This document shows, piece after piece, positions 11,843 through 22,438 of a stretch of 64,000 nucleotides of DNA (positions are counted from its first letter, which is position 1; each line of letters begins with the position of its first letter). The position numbers and the translations under genes are program-made. The notes under the pieces are model-generated. The model saw only the letters and a program-made list of their open reading frames with translations, had not been told where the DNA came from and searched no databases. This stretch comes from Leptobrachium leishanense (Eukaryota; Chordata; Amphibia; Anura; Megophryidae), in NCBI GenBank assembly GCA_009667805.1, contig CM019072.1, positions 41,980,654-42,044,653 of the forward strand. Reading direction: 5' to 3'.

Positions 11843-13046
11843 CCCTTTCGCTGCTGAGCCTTTTCCCACCTCTGTGCTGAGCTCATTTTAATCGGTTTCG
11901 CTCATCATGTTTAACCGCGTTTTGAAGCCTTATTTTAATATAGGACCCAGACATATTATATATCGTTCTTTCCGGCAGACGGTGCAGATTCATAATATGT
12001 CATTATTATATGTATACGTTATGTCATGTCTGTATATTATAACAAAAAATGCAATAAAATTTGAATTTTCAATAATTTACAATGTGTAAAGTGTTTTTTT
12101 TCACATTTTAAAATGCGATCGCTTGCGGTTATATTTTCTATGGGGTGCGCTTGTTAAAAAAATTATAAATGAGGAATCGTTACTTTTTTTTGGGGAAAAT
12201 TACGTGTTTTTTAGCAAACGCCCCCATAGAAAAAATCGTTAGTGCAGCATCATTGTTCACATTATAATTGAAATGGGAACAATATTGTTGCACTAATAAA
12301 TCTAAAAAAAAAAAAAGAACTTTTTTTTATTTTTTTTAATTTAATTTTTTTATTTTTTTATTTTATTTTTATTTTTAATTATTTTTTTTTACATTTTACA
12401 TGGTCATGTTTAATATCATTGGAAAGGCCACGCTCTGTCCGTTCCAATGATAGCAAACATTAACCACTAGCTGTCACGGATCGGGAGATAGGGGGTTAAT
12501 TGGAACCCCCTATCTCCACTATAGGTGGCAGCAAGGGGTTAACTTCAAAATTGCCGCCATCGCGCTCTGCGCGATGACGCCAGCCATTAGGGGGATATCC
12601 CGGAAGCTTGGCCGACATCCAAGATGTCGGCCAGCTCAGGGAGGGGACCGCGATACGGCGCATGTTGGCGCCATATCGCGATCCAGCCCCCTAGGGGTTA
12701 AAGACAGCCGTCGCTTGAAAGGGCAGGCTGTGCCCTTCCAGGCGGTGCCTGCCTATAATCGCTGGCCCACGGGGAAGGGGAGGGGGAGAGGTCCGAAAGA
12801 CCTTCCCCCCCTCCCCTTCAGGCACCTTCCCTGCAATGGCGGGGGGGTGCCTGAAATAGACGTCATCGCGCATGTCAGAGACTGAAATAGACGTCATCGA
12901 TGATGTCAGCCCGCACCGGGGGGCCGAGCGATCAGCCGGAATACCGGCTGATCACGGCTGCAAAGGGAGGACGCGCTCAGCGCGTCCTCCGCAGCGAAGT
13001 ACCAATGCGGTTGGACGCGCTGAGCGCGCCCACCGCATTGAAGTGG
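11843..13046. mobile_element. TTAA-flanked element nested in CR1 (1,204 bp)
   Basis: Bounded by TTAA at 11839-11842 and 13047-13050; removing it and one TTAA restores the CR1 RT frame (EPLFL joins IFQDS). It begins CCCTTTCGCTGCTGAGCC. The left half is AT-rich, with poly-A and poly-T at 12305-12395; the right half is GC-rich with repeated gacgtcatcg and cgcgctgagcgcg motifs. Relatives lie at 21858-22339, 22344-25200 and 33027-33300. No transposase is recognisable, so it is non-autonomous. Confidence 0.9.
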
Positions 13047-15150
13047 TTAATCTTTCAAGATTCTTTTCTTTCAGGAATCATACCAGAGGATTGGAGAAAA
13101 TCTGACGTGGTCCCTATATTTAAGAAAGGTTTAAAATTTGTGCCTGGGAATTATAGACCTGTGAGCTTAACAGAACATCTGTGGCTGGGAAAGTATTTGA
13201 GGGGTTACTAAGGGATAATATTCAGGAATTTTTTGGGAGGTATAATGTAATTGGCAAAAGTCAGCATGGTTTCATGAAACACAGATCATGTCAGACTAAC
13301 CTAATTATGTTCTATGAGAAAGTAAGTAGAAGTATAGATCAGGGGGTCGCAGTGGATGTGATTTACTTGGATTTTGCCAAAGCTTTCGACACAGTTCCAC
13401 AAAAAAGGTTACTATTTAAATTAAGAAAAAATGGTCTAGATGAAAATACTTGTTCTTGGATAGAAAACTGGATAAAAGACAGGGTACAGAGAGTGGTCAT
13501 AAATTTATTTATAAATGACCTTGAGATAGGCATTGAAAGTCATGTATCAGTGTTTGCAGATGACGCAAAACTAGGAAAAGTAATACAATGTGAACAGGAT
13601 GTTACTTCGCTGCACAGGGATTTAGATAGAATGGGGGGCTGGGCACTTAAATGGCAGATGACATTTAATGTAGATAAATGCAAAGTTATGCACTTTGGAG
13701 TGAAGAACCCACAAGCAACTTATACCCTAATTGGTACGGAGTAAGGGAAATCCAAGCAGGAGAAGGATTTGGGAATAATCATCGTGCAATGTCAAACAGC
13801 AGCCGCCAAGGCCAGCAAGGTATTGGCATGCATTTAAAAGGGGAGTTCACTCTCGGGATGAAAACATAATTTTGCCTCTGTGTAAATCAATGGTAAGATC
13901 GCACCTTGAATATGCCGTGCAATTTTGGGCACCGGTTTTAAGAAAGGATATTATTGTGCTAGAAAAAGTGCAGAGACAGGCAACTAAATTAATAAGGGGA
14001 ATGGAAGGTTTAAGTTATGAGAAAAGACTAACAAGCTTAAACCTGTTTAGTTTAGAGAAACAGCGCTTTAGAGGGGATCTGATAACCTTATTTAAATATA
14101 TACGGGGCCATTGTAAACCATTGTCTGGAAACCTATTCATTAACAGGACTATACACAGGACACGAGGTCACCCATTTAGACTGGATGAAAGGAAATTCAG
14201 CCTAAAGCATAGGAAGGGTTATTTTACGGTGAGAACAATAAAGCTATGGAATTCTCTGCCTGTTGAGATGGTTGGGTCAGAGACTGTACAGACTTTTAAA
14301 AAATGACTGGATGACTTCCTGCAGACACAGAATATTAAGGGTTATAATATTTAATATGTGGGTAAAAGCTTCTTGATCCAAGGAGAAATCTGACTGCCAT
14401 TCTGGGGTCAAGAAGGATTTTTTTCCCCAGTGTGTTGCTTGCATATTGGAGAGAGCTTCAGACTGGGTTTTTTGCCATCTTTTGGATCAACAGCAGTAGG
14501 TGATGTGTGAGCGGCTGAACCCGATGGACGCATGTCTTTTTTCAGCCTATGTAACAAGGTAAGAGCATGATCCCCTCCTTTCAGAGACTAGGCCGCAGGG
14601 CAGTATTACAACATGATAACAACCCCAAATACCCCTCCAAGATGACCACTGCCTTGCTAAAGAAGCTGAGGGTAAAGGTGATGGACTGGCCAAGCATGTC
14701 TCCAGACCTAAACCCTATTGAGCATCTGTCTGGCATCCTCAAATGGAATGTGGAGGAGCGCAAGGTCTCTAAAATTCACCAGCTCCGAGATGTTGTCATG
14801 GAGGAGTGGAAGAGGACTCCAGTGGCAACCTGTGAAGCTCTGGCGAACTCCATGCCCAAGAGGGTTAAGTCGGTGCTGGAAAATAATCGTGGCCACAAAA
14901 TATTGACACTTTGGGCCCAATTTGGACATTTTCACTTACGGGTGTACTCACTTTTGTTGCCTGCGGTTTAGACATTAATGGCTGTGTGTTGAGTTATTTT
15001 GAGGGAACAGCAAATTTACACTGTTATACAAGCTGTACACTCACTACTTTACATTGTAGCAAAGTGTAATTTCTTCACTGTTGCCACATGAAAAGATATA
15101 ATAAATTTTTATAAAAATGTGAGGGGTGTACTCACTTGCGAGATACTGTA

Positions 15151-15675
15151 GGTGAGAAGCGTTTAACCCAGGTTCTTCTCATCCCAGAGACTTGTTGATG
15201 GCAGCTGACTATAACTTCATTAGAGCTAGACTATTGTTGTAATGTTTGTGTGCATTCTTCATATGGAAGTAGAAGTATATTGTGGTGGTTACTGTGATTA
15301 TTACCCTGGTTGTTAATGTGACTGACATAGCTGCTTACGTTCATATAACGTTTGTGCTTAATAGATAAGTATTCCTTTCCTATTCAAGCATATTCATGGG
15401 CATATTATGGAGAATAGAGATGCTGTAGAGCTTCTCTACATCAAAGTGATGTCACTGTGATACTAGGACTAGCAGTCATGTATTTTGGAAAGCGACTACA
15501 GTTTCCTGTACTGGAAAAAGGACAGGTGAAGTAACGGGTTTAGTCTGATCTTCAATACGTGGCTAGATCCCTATCATGTAGTACCAGGTACAATAGAAAT
15601 GTTGGATAATGTAAAAATGCTTTATCACAGATAAGCTGTAGGTACCACATAATTAAGACCGAGTGCAAACACAGA
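15151..15675. other. Neurexin intron between two Tc1 elements
   Basis: No repeat, exon or RNA gene recognised. Confidence 0.55.
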
Positions 15676-15677
15676 TA

Positions 15678-17190
15678 CAGTCAGGTCCAGAAATATTGGG
15701 ACATCAACACAATTCTAACATCTTTGGCTCCATACACCACCACAATGGAGTTGGAATGAAACAAACACAATGTGCTTTAACTGCAGACTGTCAGCTTTAA
15801 TTTGAGGTTATGTACATCCAACTCAGGTGAACAGTGTAGGACTTACAGCAGTTTGCAGATGTGCCTCCCACTTGTTAAGGGACCAAAGGTAATGGGACAA
15901 TTGGCTTCTCAGCTGTTCCATGGCCAGGTGTGTGATATTCCCTCATTACCCCAATTACAATGTGCAGATAAAAGGCCCAGAGTTCATTTCAAGTGTGCTA
16001 TTTGCATTTGGAATCTGTTGCTGTCAACTCTCAAGATGAGATCAAAAGAGCTGTCACTATCAGTGAAGCATGCCATCATTAGGCTGAAGAAACAAAACAA
16101 ACCCATCAGAGAGATAGCAAGAACATTAGGCGTGGCCAAAACAACTGTTTGGAACATTCTCAAAAAGAAGAAACGCACCGGTGAGCTCAGCAGCACCAAA
16201 AAACCCGGGAGACCACGGAAAACAACTGTGGTGGATGACCGAAGAATTCTTTCCCTGGTGAAGAAAACACCCTTCTCAACAGTTGGCCAGATCAAGAACA
16301 CTCTCCAGGAGGTAGGTGTAGGTGTATGTGTGTGTAAGTCAACAATCAAGAGAAGATTTCACCAGAGTGAATACAGAGGGTTCACCACAAGATGTAAACC
16401 ATTGGTGAGCCTCAAAAACAGAAAGGCCAGATTATAGTTTGCCAAACAACACCTAACAAAGCCTTCACAGTTCTGGAACAAGATCCCATAGACAGATGAG
16501 ACCAAGATCAATTTGTACCAGAGTGATGGGAAGAGAAGAGTATGGAGAAGGAAAGGAACTGCTCATGATCCTAAGCATACCACCTCATCAGTGAAGCATG
16601 GTGGTGGTAGTGTCATGGCGTGGGCATGTATGGCTGCCAATGGAACTGGTTCTCTTGTATTTATTGATAATGTGACTGCTGACAAAAGCAGCAGGATGAA
16701 TTCTGAAGTGTTTCGGGCAATATTATCTGCTCACATTCAGCCAAATGCTGCAGTACCCATTGGACGGCGCTTCACAGTGCAGATGGACAATGACCCAAAG
16801 CATACTGCAAAAGCAACCAAAGAGTTTTTGAAGGGACAGAAGTGGAATGTTATGCAATGGCCAAGTCAATCACCTGACCTGAATCCCATTGAGCATGCAT
16901 TTCACTTGCTGAAGACAAAACTGAAGGGAAAATGCCCCAAGAACAAGCAGGAACTGAAGACAGTTGCAGTAGAGGCCTGGCAGAGCATCACCAGGGATGA
17001 AACCCAGCGTCTGGTGATGTCTATGCGTTCCAGACTTCAGGCTGTGATTCACTGCAAAGGATTTGCAACCAAGTATTAAGAAGGGAAAGTTTGATTTATG
17101 ATTATTATTCTGTCCCATTACCTTTGGTCCCTTAACAAGTGGGAGGCACATCTGCAAACTGCTGTAAGTCCTACACCATTCAGGGACGAT
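15678..17190 (+). mobile_element. Second Tc1-type transposon, right inverted repeat truncated
   Basis: The left end CAGTCAGGTCCAGAAATATT begins after a TA at 15676-15677, and the subterminal repeat (gtgcctcccacttgttaaggg) is present on both sides, at about 15858 and 17130. The right copy breaks off soon after ctacaccattca near 17182, before the outer terminus, so the element lacks one full inverted repeat. Confidence 0.9.
16036..17079 (+). pseudogene. Tc1 transposase, near full length with two nonsense codons
   Basis: From the ATG at 16036 one frame runs 347 codons to TAA at 17079, broken only by TAG at 16435-16437 and TAG at 16489-16491. The N-terminal helix-turn-helix region includes IREIARTLGVAKTTVWNIL and the hook-like GRPRKTT. 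The catalytic core has TDETKINLYQ (first Asp), QMDNDPKHTAK (second Asp) and SPDLNPIEHAFHLL (Glu), the DD34E arrangement. A short gtgtaggtgtatgtgtgtg run at about 16313-16335 inserts extra Val/Cys/Gly residues in frame. Two point mutations are the only obvious lesions, so it is the youngest-looking transposase here. Confidence 0.93.
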
Positions 17191-17313
17191 GTTAAAACTT
17201 ATCATTATTTCAGTTAAACAAGAAAGGGAGGATAATGCACTCAAATGATTATTACACTGATGACAGACATGTGCTGTGGAGACCAGGGATGGCTAAAACA
17301 CATAAGTGATGAA

Positions 17314-17511
17314 TAAAGGAAGACTAAACCTGGTACTCCATCCAAATGATGACCAATATATTGGGCTAACAGACATGTTTTGGATGGTATGACAGCCTTT
17401 CTCAACCTCTGTACTAAACTTGAGAAAGGCTGCTACACCTGCTTAAACGTTTCTGCTAGCGCAATAAACTAGTCATCATTTGGTTGGGAGTGCCGGGTTC
17501 CATCTTCCTTT
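17314..17511. repeat. Short fold-back repeat, arms about 40 bp
   Basis: The arm aaaggaagactaaacctggt... at 17314-17354 pairs with the reverse complement of 17472-17511 (ending atcttccttta). An inner stem cctttctcaa / ttgagaaagg lies at about 17395-17431. It is a compact hairpin MITE; the family is not identified. Confidence 0.7.
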
Positions 17512-17626
17512 AAATTTGCTATTTCAACTTTTACTGATTAATATGACTGACCTAACACTTTTTAATTGTAGGTCTTTATTTTGAAGTGACTCTACTGGAT
17601 GTATTACAAATTTTAGAGTTCATTGG

Positions 17627-18442
17627 TGTCACGTTTTGCGTCTCAGCCCTGTCTCCCTGTCCTCTGTATATATATAATCCTGTGCTTGACATCTTGATGT
17701 TTGCTGCTATTCCTGGGTTGCAACCCAGGGGTTAATGGTTTCTGTTCTCCCAGCTCACCTGTTTGTCCTTGTCCTGATCCACTCCCCATAAGAGAGCAAT
17801 GCACTCATAGGGCATTGCTCCATCATTTTCACTTCCTGGTTTCCAATGTTTGCTGTAATCTGAGAGCTGCCTGCTAATTTGATTTTGTCCCTGTTTGTAC
17901 AGTATATTCTGTTGATAGTACTTTGGTCTTGTTTTCCCTGTCTGACTGTTACCTCTGTTATAGTGCTCTTGGTTTATTTCTATTTCTCCTGTGTTTTTCA
18001 GTTTATAGTTGTTCCCTTGTGTTTTGGTTTTCTGTTTATGGGTTATTCTGATTACCCGGTTACCGATATTTGGATTGGCTGACTTCCCTCCTGGTTCTGT
18101 ACTCCAGCATCTGTATGACGTTCTCGCTCTGGTTCTGACTTCTGGCTTTTCTTGTGACTATGCTTATGCATGATCCATGTCTGTACCGTTTACATTGATC
18201 CCTGTCATCTGTATTTGTCGTAAGACTCTGCACGGCTTTAAGGTAACTTTTTCCTCTAGATTAGATCCGGCTATCTCAAAGACCTCAGGGCTTCTGTGGT
18301 ACTGCCGTGCAGAGTTCTCCAGTTAACCCTGTGTTGCTCTTGTCACATATATATGTCGCTGTCTGTCTGTGTATTTCTGCATACAGGGGCTTTCCCCTGA
18401 ACCAGGGCCATACCACGGCGCAAGCCTGGCGCGAGCATGACA
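17627..18442. mobile_element. Solo LTR, 816 bp, with 5-bp target duplication
   Basis: Begins TGTCACGTTTTGCG and ends GCGCGAGCATGACA, with TG...CA termini. It is flanked on both sides by ATTGG (17622-17626 and 18443-18447), the 5-bp duplication of retroviral-type integrases. No internal region or partner LTR is adjacent, so it is the product of LTR-LTR recombination. Composition and ends fit Ty3/gypsy elements; strand of transcription is not certain. Confidence 0.88.
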
Positions 18443-18447
18443 ATTGG

Positions 18448-19076
18448 ATTTTTCTAATTATTTTACACTAGTTGTTAAGCCTGCCCGGAGGGCAGTCTAT
18501 TGTTGTTGTCGCCAGCTCAGAATCCATGTCCACATATTGGGTTTTCAATGTCCTATCCAAGAGTATCTCTCTATATAAATGCATTTGTAACGCGTCCGTC
18601 GCCATTCCGTCCGCAACGGAAGGGCCGAATGAGCAGCTGTGATGGGTGCGCGCGCAGCTGACAGAGCATTACAAAGGCATATATATATCAGAGTGTGCTC
18701 TTCTTCCCTCTTAGATTGTAAGCTCACGGGAGTGGGCTCAAGGTGGTGATGCTGGTGGGGTGGCCAGTTGGAGGAACGCCAATACCTTGTGCTCACATGT
18801 CCCAATTCTCTGCCTTAAACCCAGAAACTGCACTGGTTCCGGCTCCTCAGCCTCTCCCGGCACCAAGGACCACAGGCAGCACTCAAGAACCTCCCCTGCA
18901 CCAGCCACCGGTGATAAAAGTTTGCCCAGGGTCTGGGGGAGACTCAGGTCAGGGGTGATGGCTGAGGGAGAGGCGCTTTGTGCGATGCCATGTGTGCTGG
19001 ACATATAATGATACCCTGTGTGCTGTATATATATATATATATATATATATTACCTTGTGTGCTGGAGATATATATG
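18448..19076. other. Intron with L2-like tail motif and TA microsatellite
   Basis: Contains ttagattgtaagctcac at about 18711 (L2/SINE 3' tail phrase), a run of TA units at 19024-19051, and a repeated phrase ccttgtgtgctg / ccctgtgtgctg around it. The reading frames here are not protein-like. Confidence 0.5.
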
Positions 19077-19079
19077 TTA

Positions 19080-19893
19080 TGGGTAAAGCCAGGAGTGTGG
19101 TTAATCCTAGGAGTACCCGGGTAATCCTGACATCACCCAAAATCGCTGGGTAAAGCTGCAAAAAAATGAAATTTCGGACTTTACCCGGGTAATTTTAGGA
19201 CTAACCAACTGCCCTTGGGTAACAGTCTGGAAGAGCTGAAAAATGTGCACTTTACCCGGATAATGTGCAAGTCTGAAGCTTCACCCGGGTAATCTGCAAA
19301 GCATCCAACCCCGCTTGGGTAGCAGTGAATTTTACTATTATTATGTGTCATATGTGCTTATATATCATTTATAAAACCTAATAACCATCAGGTTACTCTT
19401 TATATAATATCTTTATCTTCATAAATTAATTTTCAGACAATTAATGCACAGAGTAAATTTATGGTTATTTAGTGTGGTTTGTGACCGTGGTTACAATTTC
19501 ATTAAAAATAACCAAAAACACAATTTTGTTATCGGTCAGATAACAGTTTGCAGCTTTTTCTGGGTAATCCTCGGAATTCAGTCAACTGTAACCTGCTGAA
19601 AACCCAAGAAAAGCGGAGTACCCAGTGGCGTTTGGATACTTTGCAGATTACCTGGATAAAGTCTGATGTTTCGTTGCACATCACACTTTATCCAGCAACA
19701 CTAGGGTAATGTGCGAATTACCCTGTTAAAATACAGCAGAAAAGCAGGGTACCCAGAGGCCTCTGGATACTTTGCAGATTACCCGGGTAAAGTCCGAAAT
19801 TTCATTTCACTTCGGACTTTTGCTAATGGAGCCTGGGTAATGTCAGAATTACCCAGGTACTCCTAGGATTAACCGCACTCCTGGCTTTACCCA
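19080..19893. mobile_element. Fold-back element rich in TTACCCGGGTAA-like palindromes
   Basis: An 814-bp element with inverted ends over 110 bp long. The left side starts TGGGTAAAGCCAGGAGTG; the right side is its reverse complement, both continuing into ggttaatcctaggagtacc. TTA lies on each side (19077-19079 and 19894-19896), which would fit a PIF/Harbinger duplication, though the flank is a TA microsatellite. The motif TTACCCGGGTAA or a close variant recurs about ten times. No transposase is present. Confidence 0.85.
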
Positions 19894-19959
19894 TTATATA
19901 TATATATATATATTTTACCCTGTGTACTGTAATATACAGTATGTATCATGATATAATAC

Positions 19960-20140
19960 CCCACACACACACACACGGCACTCACGCAGCGCCTCTCACA
20001 CACACACGGCACTCACGCAGCGCCTCTCACACACACACACGGCACTCACGCAGCGCCTCTCACACACACACGGCACTCACACAGCGCCTCTCACACTCAC
20101 TGCACTCACGCAGCGCCTCTCACACTCACTGCACTCATAA
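19960..20140. repeat. CA-rich minisatellite, units of 29-33 bp
   Basis: Six units, each a CA run followed by ggcactcacgcagcgcctct, with unit starts at about 19977, 20008, 20041, 20072, 20101 and 20130. Unit length varies with the CA run. The frame across it is an artefact. Confidence 0.9.
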
Positions 20141-20149
20141 CTTAAATCT

Positions 20150-20655
20150 TCCATTCCCGCTCTTGCGAGATCACGCAGTGCCGCAGAGTGATCGCGGAGA
20201 GAGACTGGGAACTATTTGTTCCCAGTCTCACGCTTCTCTGGCGACAAGAAGCGGTGGATCAGGCCACCGTTCTCGCCGCAGGATGTGAGGTGAGTATCGG
20301 ATTTATTGGGGGGTTTTAGGGAGTGTTAAGAAATTCTGCGAATGCAGAATCATGTAGCGCTAGCTTTTAAGAGGTGCTAAAATATGTCTGTCTGCGGTAA
20401 TTAGCCCTAGCACTATGGAATAGATTACTTACCGAAACGCTAATGTACATTTGCGCTCCCCATGTTAAGTATAGGATGCACGAAGTACAGTAAATTCACG
20501 GAAGAAAGTGCAAAAAACGATGCGCAAACAGATTACTAACGGGGGTAGCGTCAGGAAGGACATATGGGTGGCATGCGCTAAACACACTTATCTTGGCGTT
20601 AACGCTTACATATCGAGGCGCTGACGTTAGCGCCAAATATGGAATAGAGGCCTTA
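20150..20655. repeat. 3' portion of the 'GGCCCTATTCCA' repeat family
   Basis: Shares with 34071-34680 the phrases gcgctccccatgttaa, agtacag and the end atggaatagaggcc, which is the inverted form of the family's start. The left end is missing, replaced by the CA minisatellite. Confidence 0.7.
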
Positions 20656-21236
20656 GTTTGCATTCTCAGAGGTGTAAATCTTCCAGACAATATCATTGTT
20701 GAAATCCAATGGAAAATAAAATAAATGTTAATATAAAAATTATCAACTATAAGAAGATAATATAGACTTGTTGAAGATATATAGTGATCTTGATGGAACA
20801 ATTAATTTTGATTCTATGTACCTGCAATAAATAATCTCCATTACACTGACATTTGCTTTGATAAATATGGTGCTTTGACATAGCAATTTGATCATTAATC
20901 TCTGAGCTTTCTGTCCAACGCATGTCAGACTTTACAGATTAGAGACTCTTTCAGTTTATCTCTGCATGCCATGTGCCAGCTCGAATAAGAATAAGTAATT
21001 TTTATGAGCTCAATCATTTTAGCTAATGTTCAATCTATGAAGAATTATACATTCAACCATATGACACTATGATTCCACTTTCAGCATTAATTTGCTATTG
21101 GTAAATCATCCATGTTTGCATACCAGTATTGCTATGCCCAGTCATATCATAGTCAAAGCTGGTAGCACCTTACCACCTATTGCGGTAAAGATAGTATAAG
21201 AGAGACCATTTAAGGAAAACAGTGGCTTACATTCAC
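20656..21236. other. Neurexin intron, no feature recognised
   Basis: AT-rich intron without exon or repeat signature. Confidence 0.55.
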
Positions 21237-21238
21237 TA

Positions 21239-21481
21239 TGGGGAGTATTCAGAAAGTGCCGACGCTGCAAACATTGTTGCAACGCCATTGTTGCAACAAA
21301 CACTAGTGCTTTACAAAAGAAAAATCCCATCCGTTGCAGGTAAAGTTTTACTGTGAAGCCTCTCCTGAGGCTATTTGGATACTTCTTTTGTGATCTGCCA
21401 GCATTTTCCGACATTGCAACAGCTTTGATTTTTGAACGTGTTTGCAACATTGGAAAACAACAATGCATCTGAATAACCCCA
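21239..21481. mobile_element. Tc1/mariner-type MITE with TGGGGNNTATTCAG ends
   Basis: Begins TGGGGAGTATTCAGA and ends TCTGAATAACCCCA between TA dinucleotides. About 243 bp, no coding capacity. The interior carries ttgcaac / gttgcaa inverted pairs. Confidence 0.75.
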
Positions 21482-21483
21482 TA

Positions 21484-21853
21484 TTTGTCATAATGGTCAT
21501 GGTGGTAGTCATCTGTGCTGCAAGGAGACTCTCCAAAGTCTCAATGCATCACACATCTGAAACACACGAGCTAATGGCCATAACTCACCGGAAAAAAAAG
21601 CTGATACATAGTACCCACTAGTTATTCTCTAACCCAACACAGCCTTCCCTTGTGTGGCACAAAGTGACAAGTGTTCCTAGCCTGTTCAAGATACATCTGT
21701 CAGTTTTCTTGTGTCCATTTTTAAAATCTGTTATTCTCTTTCACAATAGGCAGAAAGTAGACTTTTTCCATGGGCATTCCTCACTTTCATCACAGTAGGA
21801 TTCAACATTGTCTAGAGTGGGCATTTTTCTTTTTTAGAGTGGGCATTTGATTG
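21484..21853. other. Neurexin intron with a short duplicated phrase
   Basis: No element ends are visible. tagagtgggcattt is directly repeated at about 21811 and 21835. Confidence 0.5.
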
Positions 21854-21857
21854 TTAA

Positions 21858-22339
21858 CCCCTTAAGGACGAGAGTAATTTTACAACTTCAGCGCTGTTTC
21901 GGAAGTAGAAGTTTGCTGAGCTCATTTTGACGTCACGTATTATTATACCACCCAGACATATTATATATCGTTCTTTCCGGCAGACTTGGCAGATTAATAA
22001 TATTTCATTATTTTATGTATATGTCATGCCCTGCCAAAATGCTATAACAAAATGCGTGTGCGGAGGACCTCTCCCCCTCCCTTTCAGGCGCCTCCTCCGC
22101 ACACGCGGGGGGCACCTGAATTAGATGTCATCGAGCCGCCGCGATGACATCTAATTGTGCCGGCGGCAGTTCCGGGTGCTGGGCTGACATCGAGGATGTC
22201 AGCCCGCACCGGGGGGCACAGCGATCGGCTGGAATCCAGCCGATCGCTGGCCCCAAAGGGAGGACGTGCTCAGCGCGTCCTCCGCATGGAACCCTATCTG
22301 CAGGTGGACGCGCTGAGCGTGTCCTCCGCAGCGAAAGGG
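21858..22339. mobile_element. TTAA-flanked MITE (482 bp), short relative of 11843-13046
   Basis: TTAA at 21854-21857 and 22340-22343. Begins CCCCTTAAGGACGAGAG and ends CCGCAGCGAAAGGG. It shares cagacatattatatatcgttctttccggcagac with 11843-13046 and keeps its GC-rich right half, but the AT-rich middle is deleted. Confidence 0.85.
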
Positions 22340-22438
22340 TTAAACGCGATTTGAAGCCACATTTTATTATATGACCCAGACATATTATATATCGTTGTTT
22401 CCGGCAGACTCGGCAGATTCATAATATACACTAGATTG

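Larger units (their letters stand above)
10157..14562 (+). mobile_element. CR1-clade LINE inserted in the Tc1, itself carrying two TTAA elements
   Basis: A 5'-truncated, frame-broken LINE. The endonuclease domain is at 10160-10577 and 10966-11085 (GGGVCLYVNQ, VGICYKPPN, IGDFNYPDINWDS, CLDLVITNN). A linker lies at 11328-11567. Reverse transcriptase starts with NKAPGPDGIHPRVL near 11760 and resumes at 13050 with PEDWRKSDVVPIFKKG, YLDFAKAFDTVP and the catalytic FADD box at about 13552-13563. The segment that should hold the GVPQGSVLGP motif is deleted at about 13500. The C-terminal thumb (HLEYAVQFWAP, LWNSLPVEMV) follows. It ends with the diagnostic gatggacgcatgtcttttttcagcctatgtaac region at about 14520-14555. 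Confidence 0.92.
9481..14971 (+). pseudogene. Tc1 transposase remnant, interrupted by CR1
   Basis: The start MAPHGKELSEDLKKRIVALH and the following residues form the paired-like helix-turn-helix DNA-binding half (9481-9720). A stop after FFGK and frame changes break it before LHQIGLHGCRPRRKP (about 9790-9840). The catalytic core resumes at 9945 (FGSDDVKHVW, SVKHGGESFMVWGY) and is cut at YCDILKQ by the CR1 at 10157. It continues at 14567 with QHDNNPKYPSK (second catalytic Asp) and MSPDLNPIEHL (catalytic Glu), ending at 14971. Full Tc1 transposases are about 340 residues; this one has its parts but cannot be translated. Confidence 0.92.
9114..15148 (+). mobile_element. Tc1-type transposon split by a nested CR1 LINE
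   Basis: The outer inverted repeats are about 200 bp: the left end CAGTTTCTCACAGAAGTGAG at 9114 and the right end ...CTTGCGAGATACTG at 15148. Each is flanked by a TA target dinucleotide (9112-9113 and 15149-15150). Without the CR1 insertion (10157-14562) the element is about 1.6 kb, the normal Tc1 size. Left and right repeats share the gagtgtacagcttgtataacag stretch in inverted order. Its transposase is a pseudogene, described separately. Confidence 0.93.

Noticed and set aside
15984..16349. Antisense 121-residue frame
   Set aside because: Shadow of the Tc1 transposase on the opposite strand.
19941..20288. His/Thr-rich 115-residue protein
   Set aside because: It is a translation of the CA-rich minisatellite.
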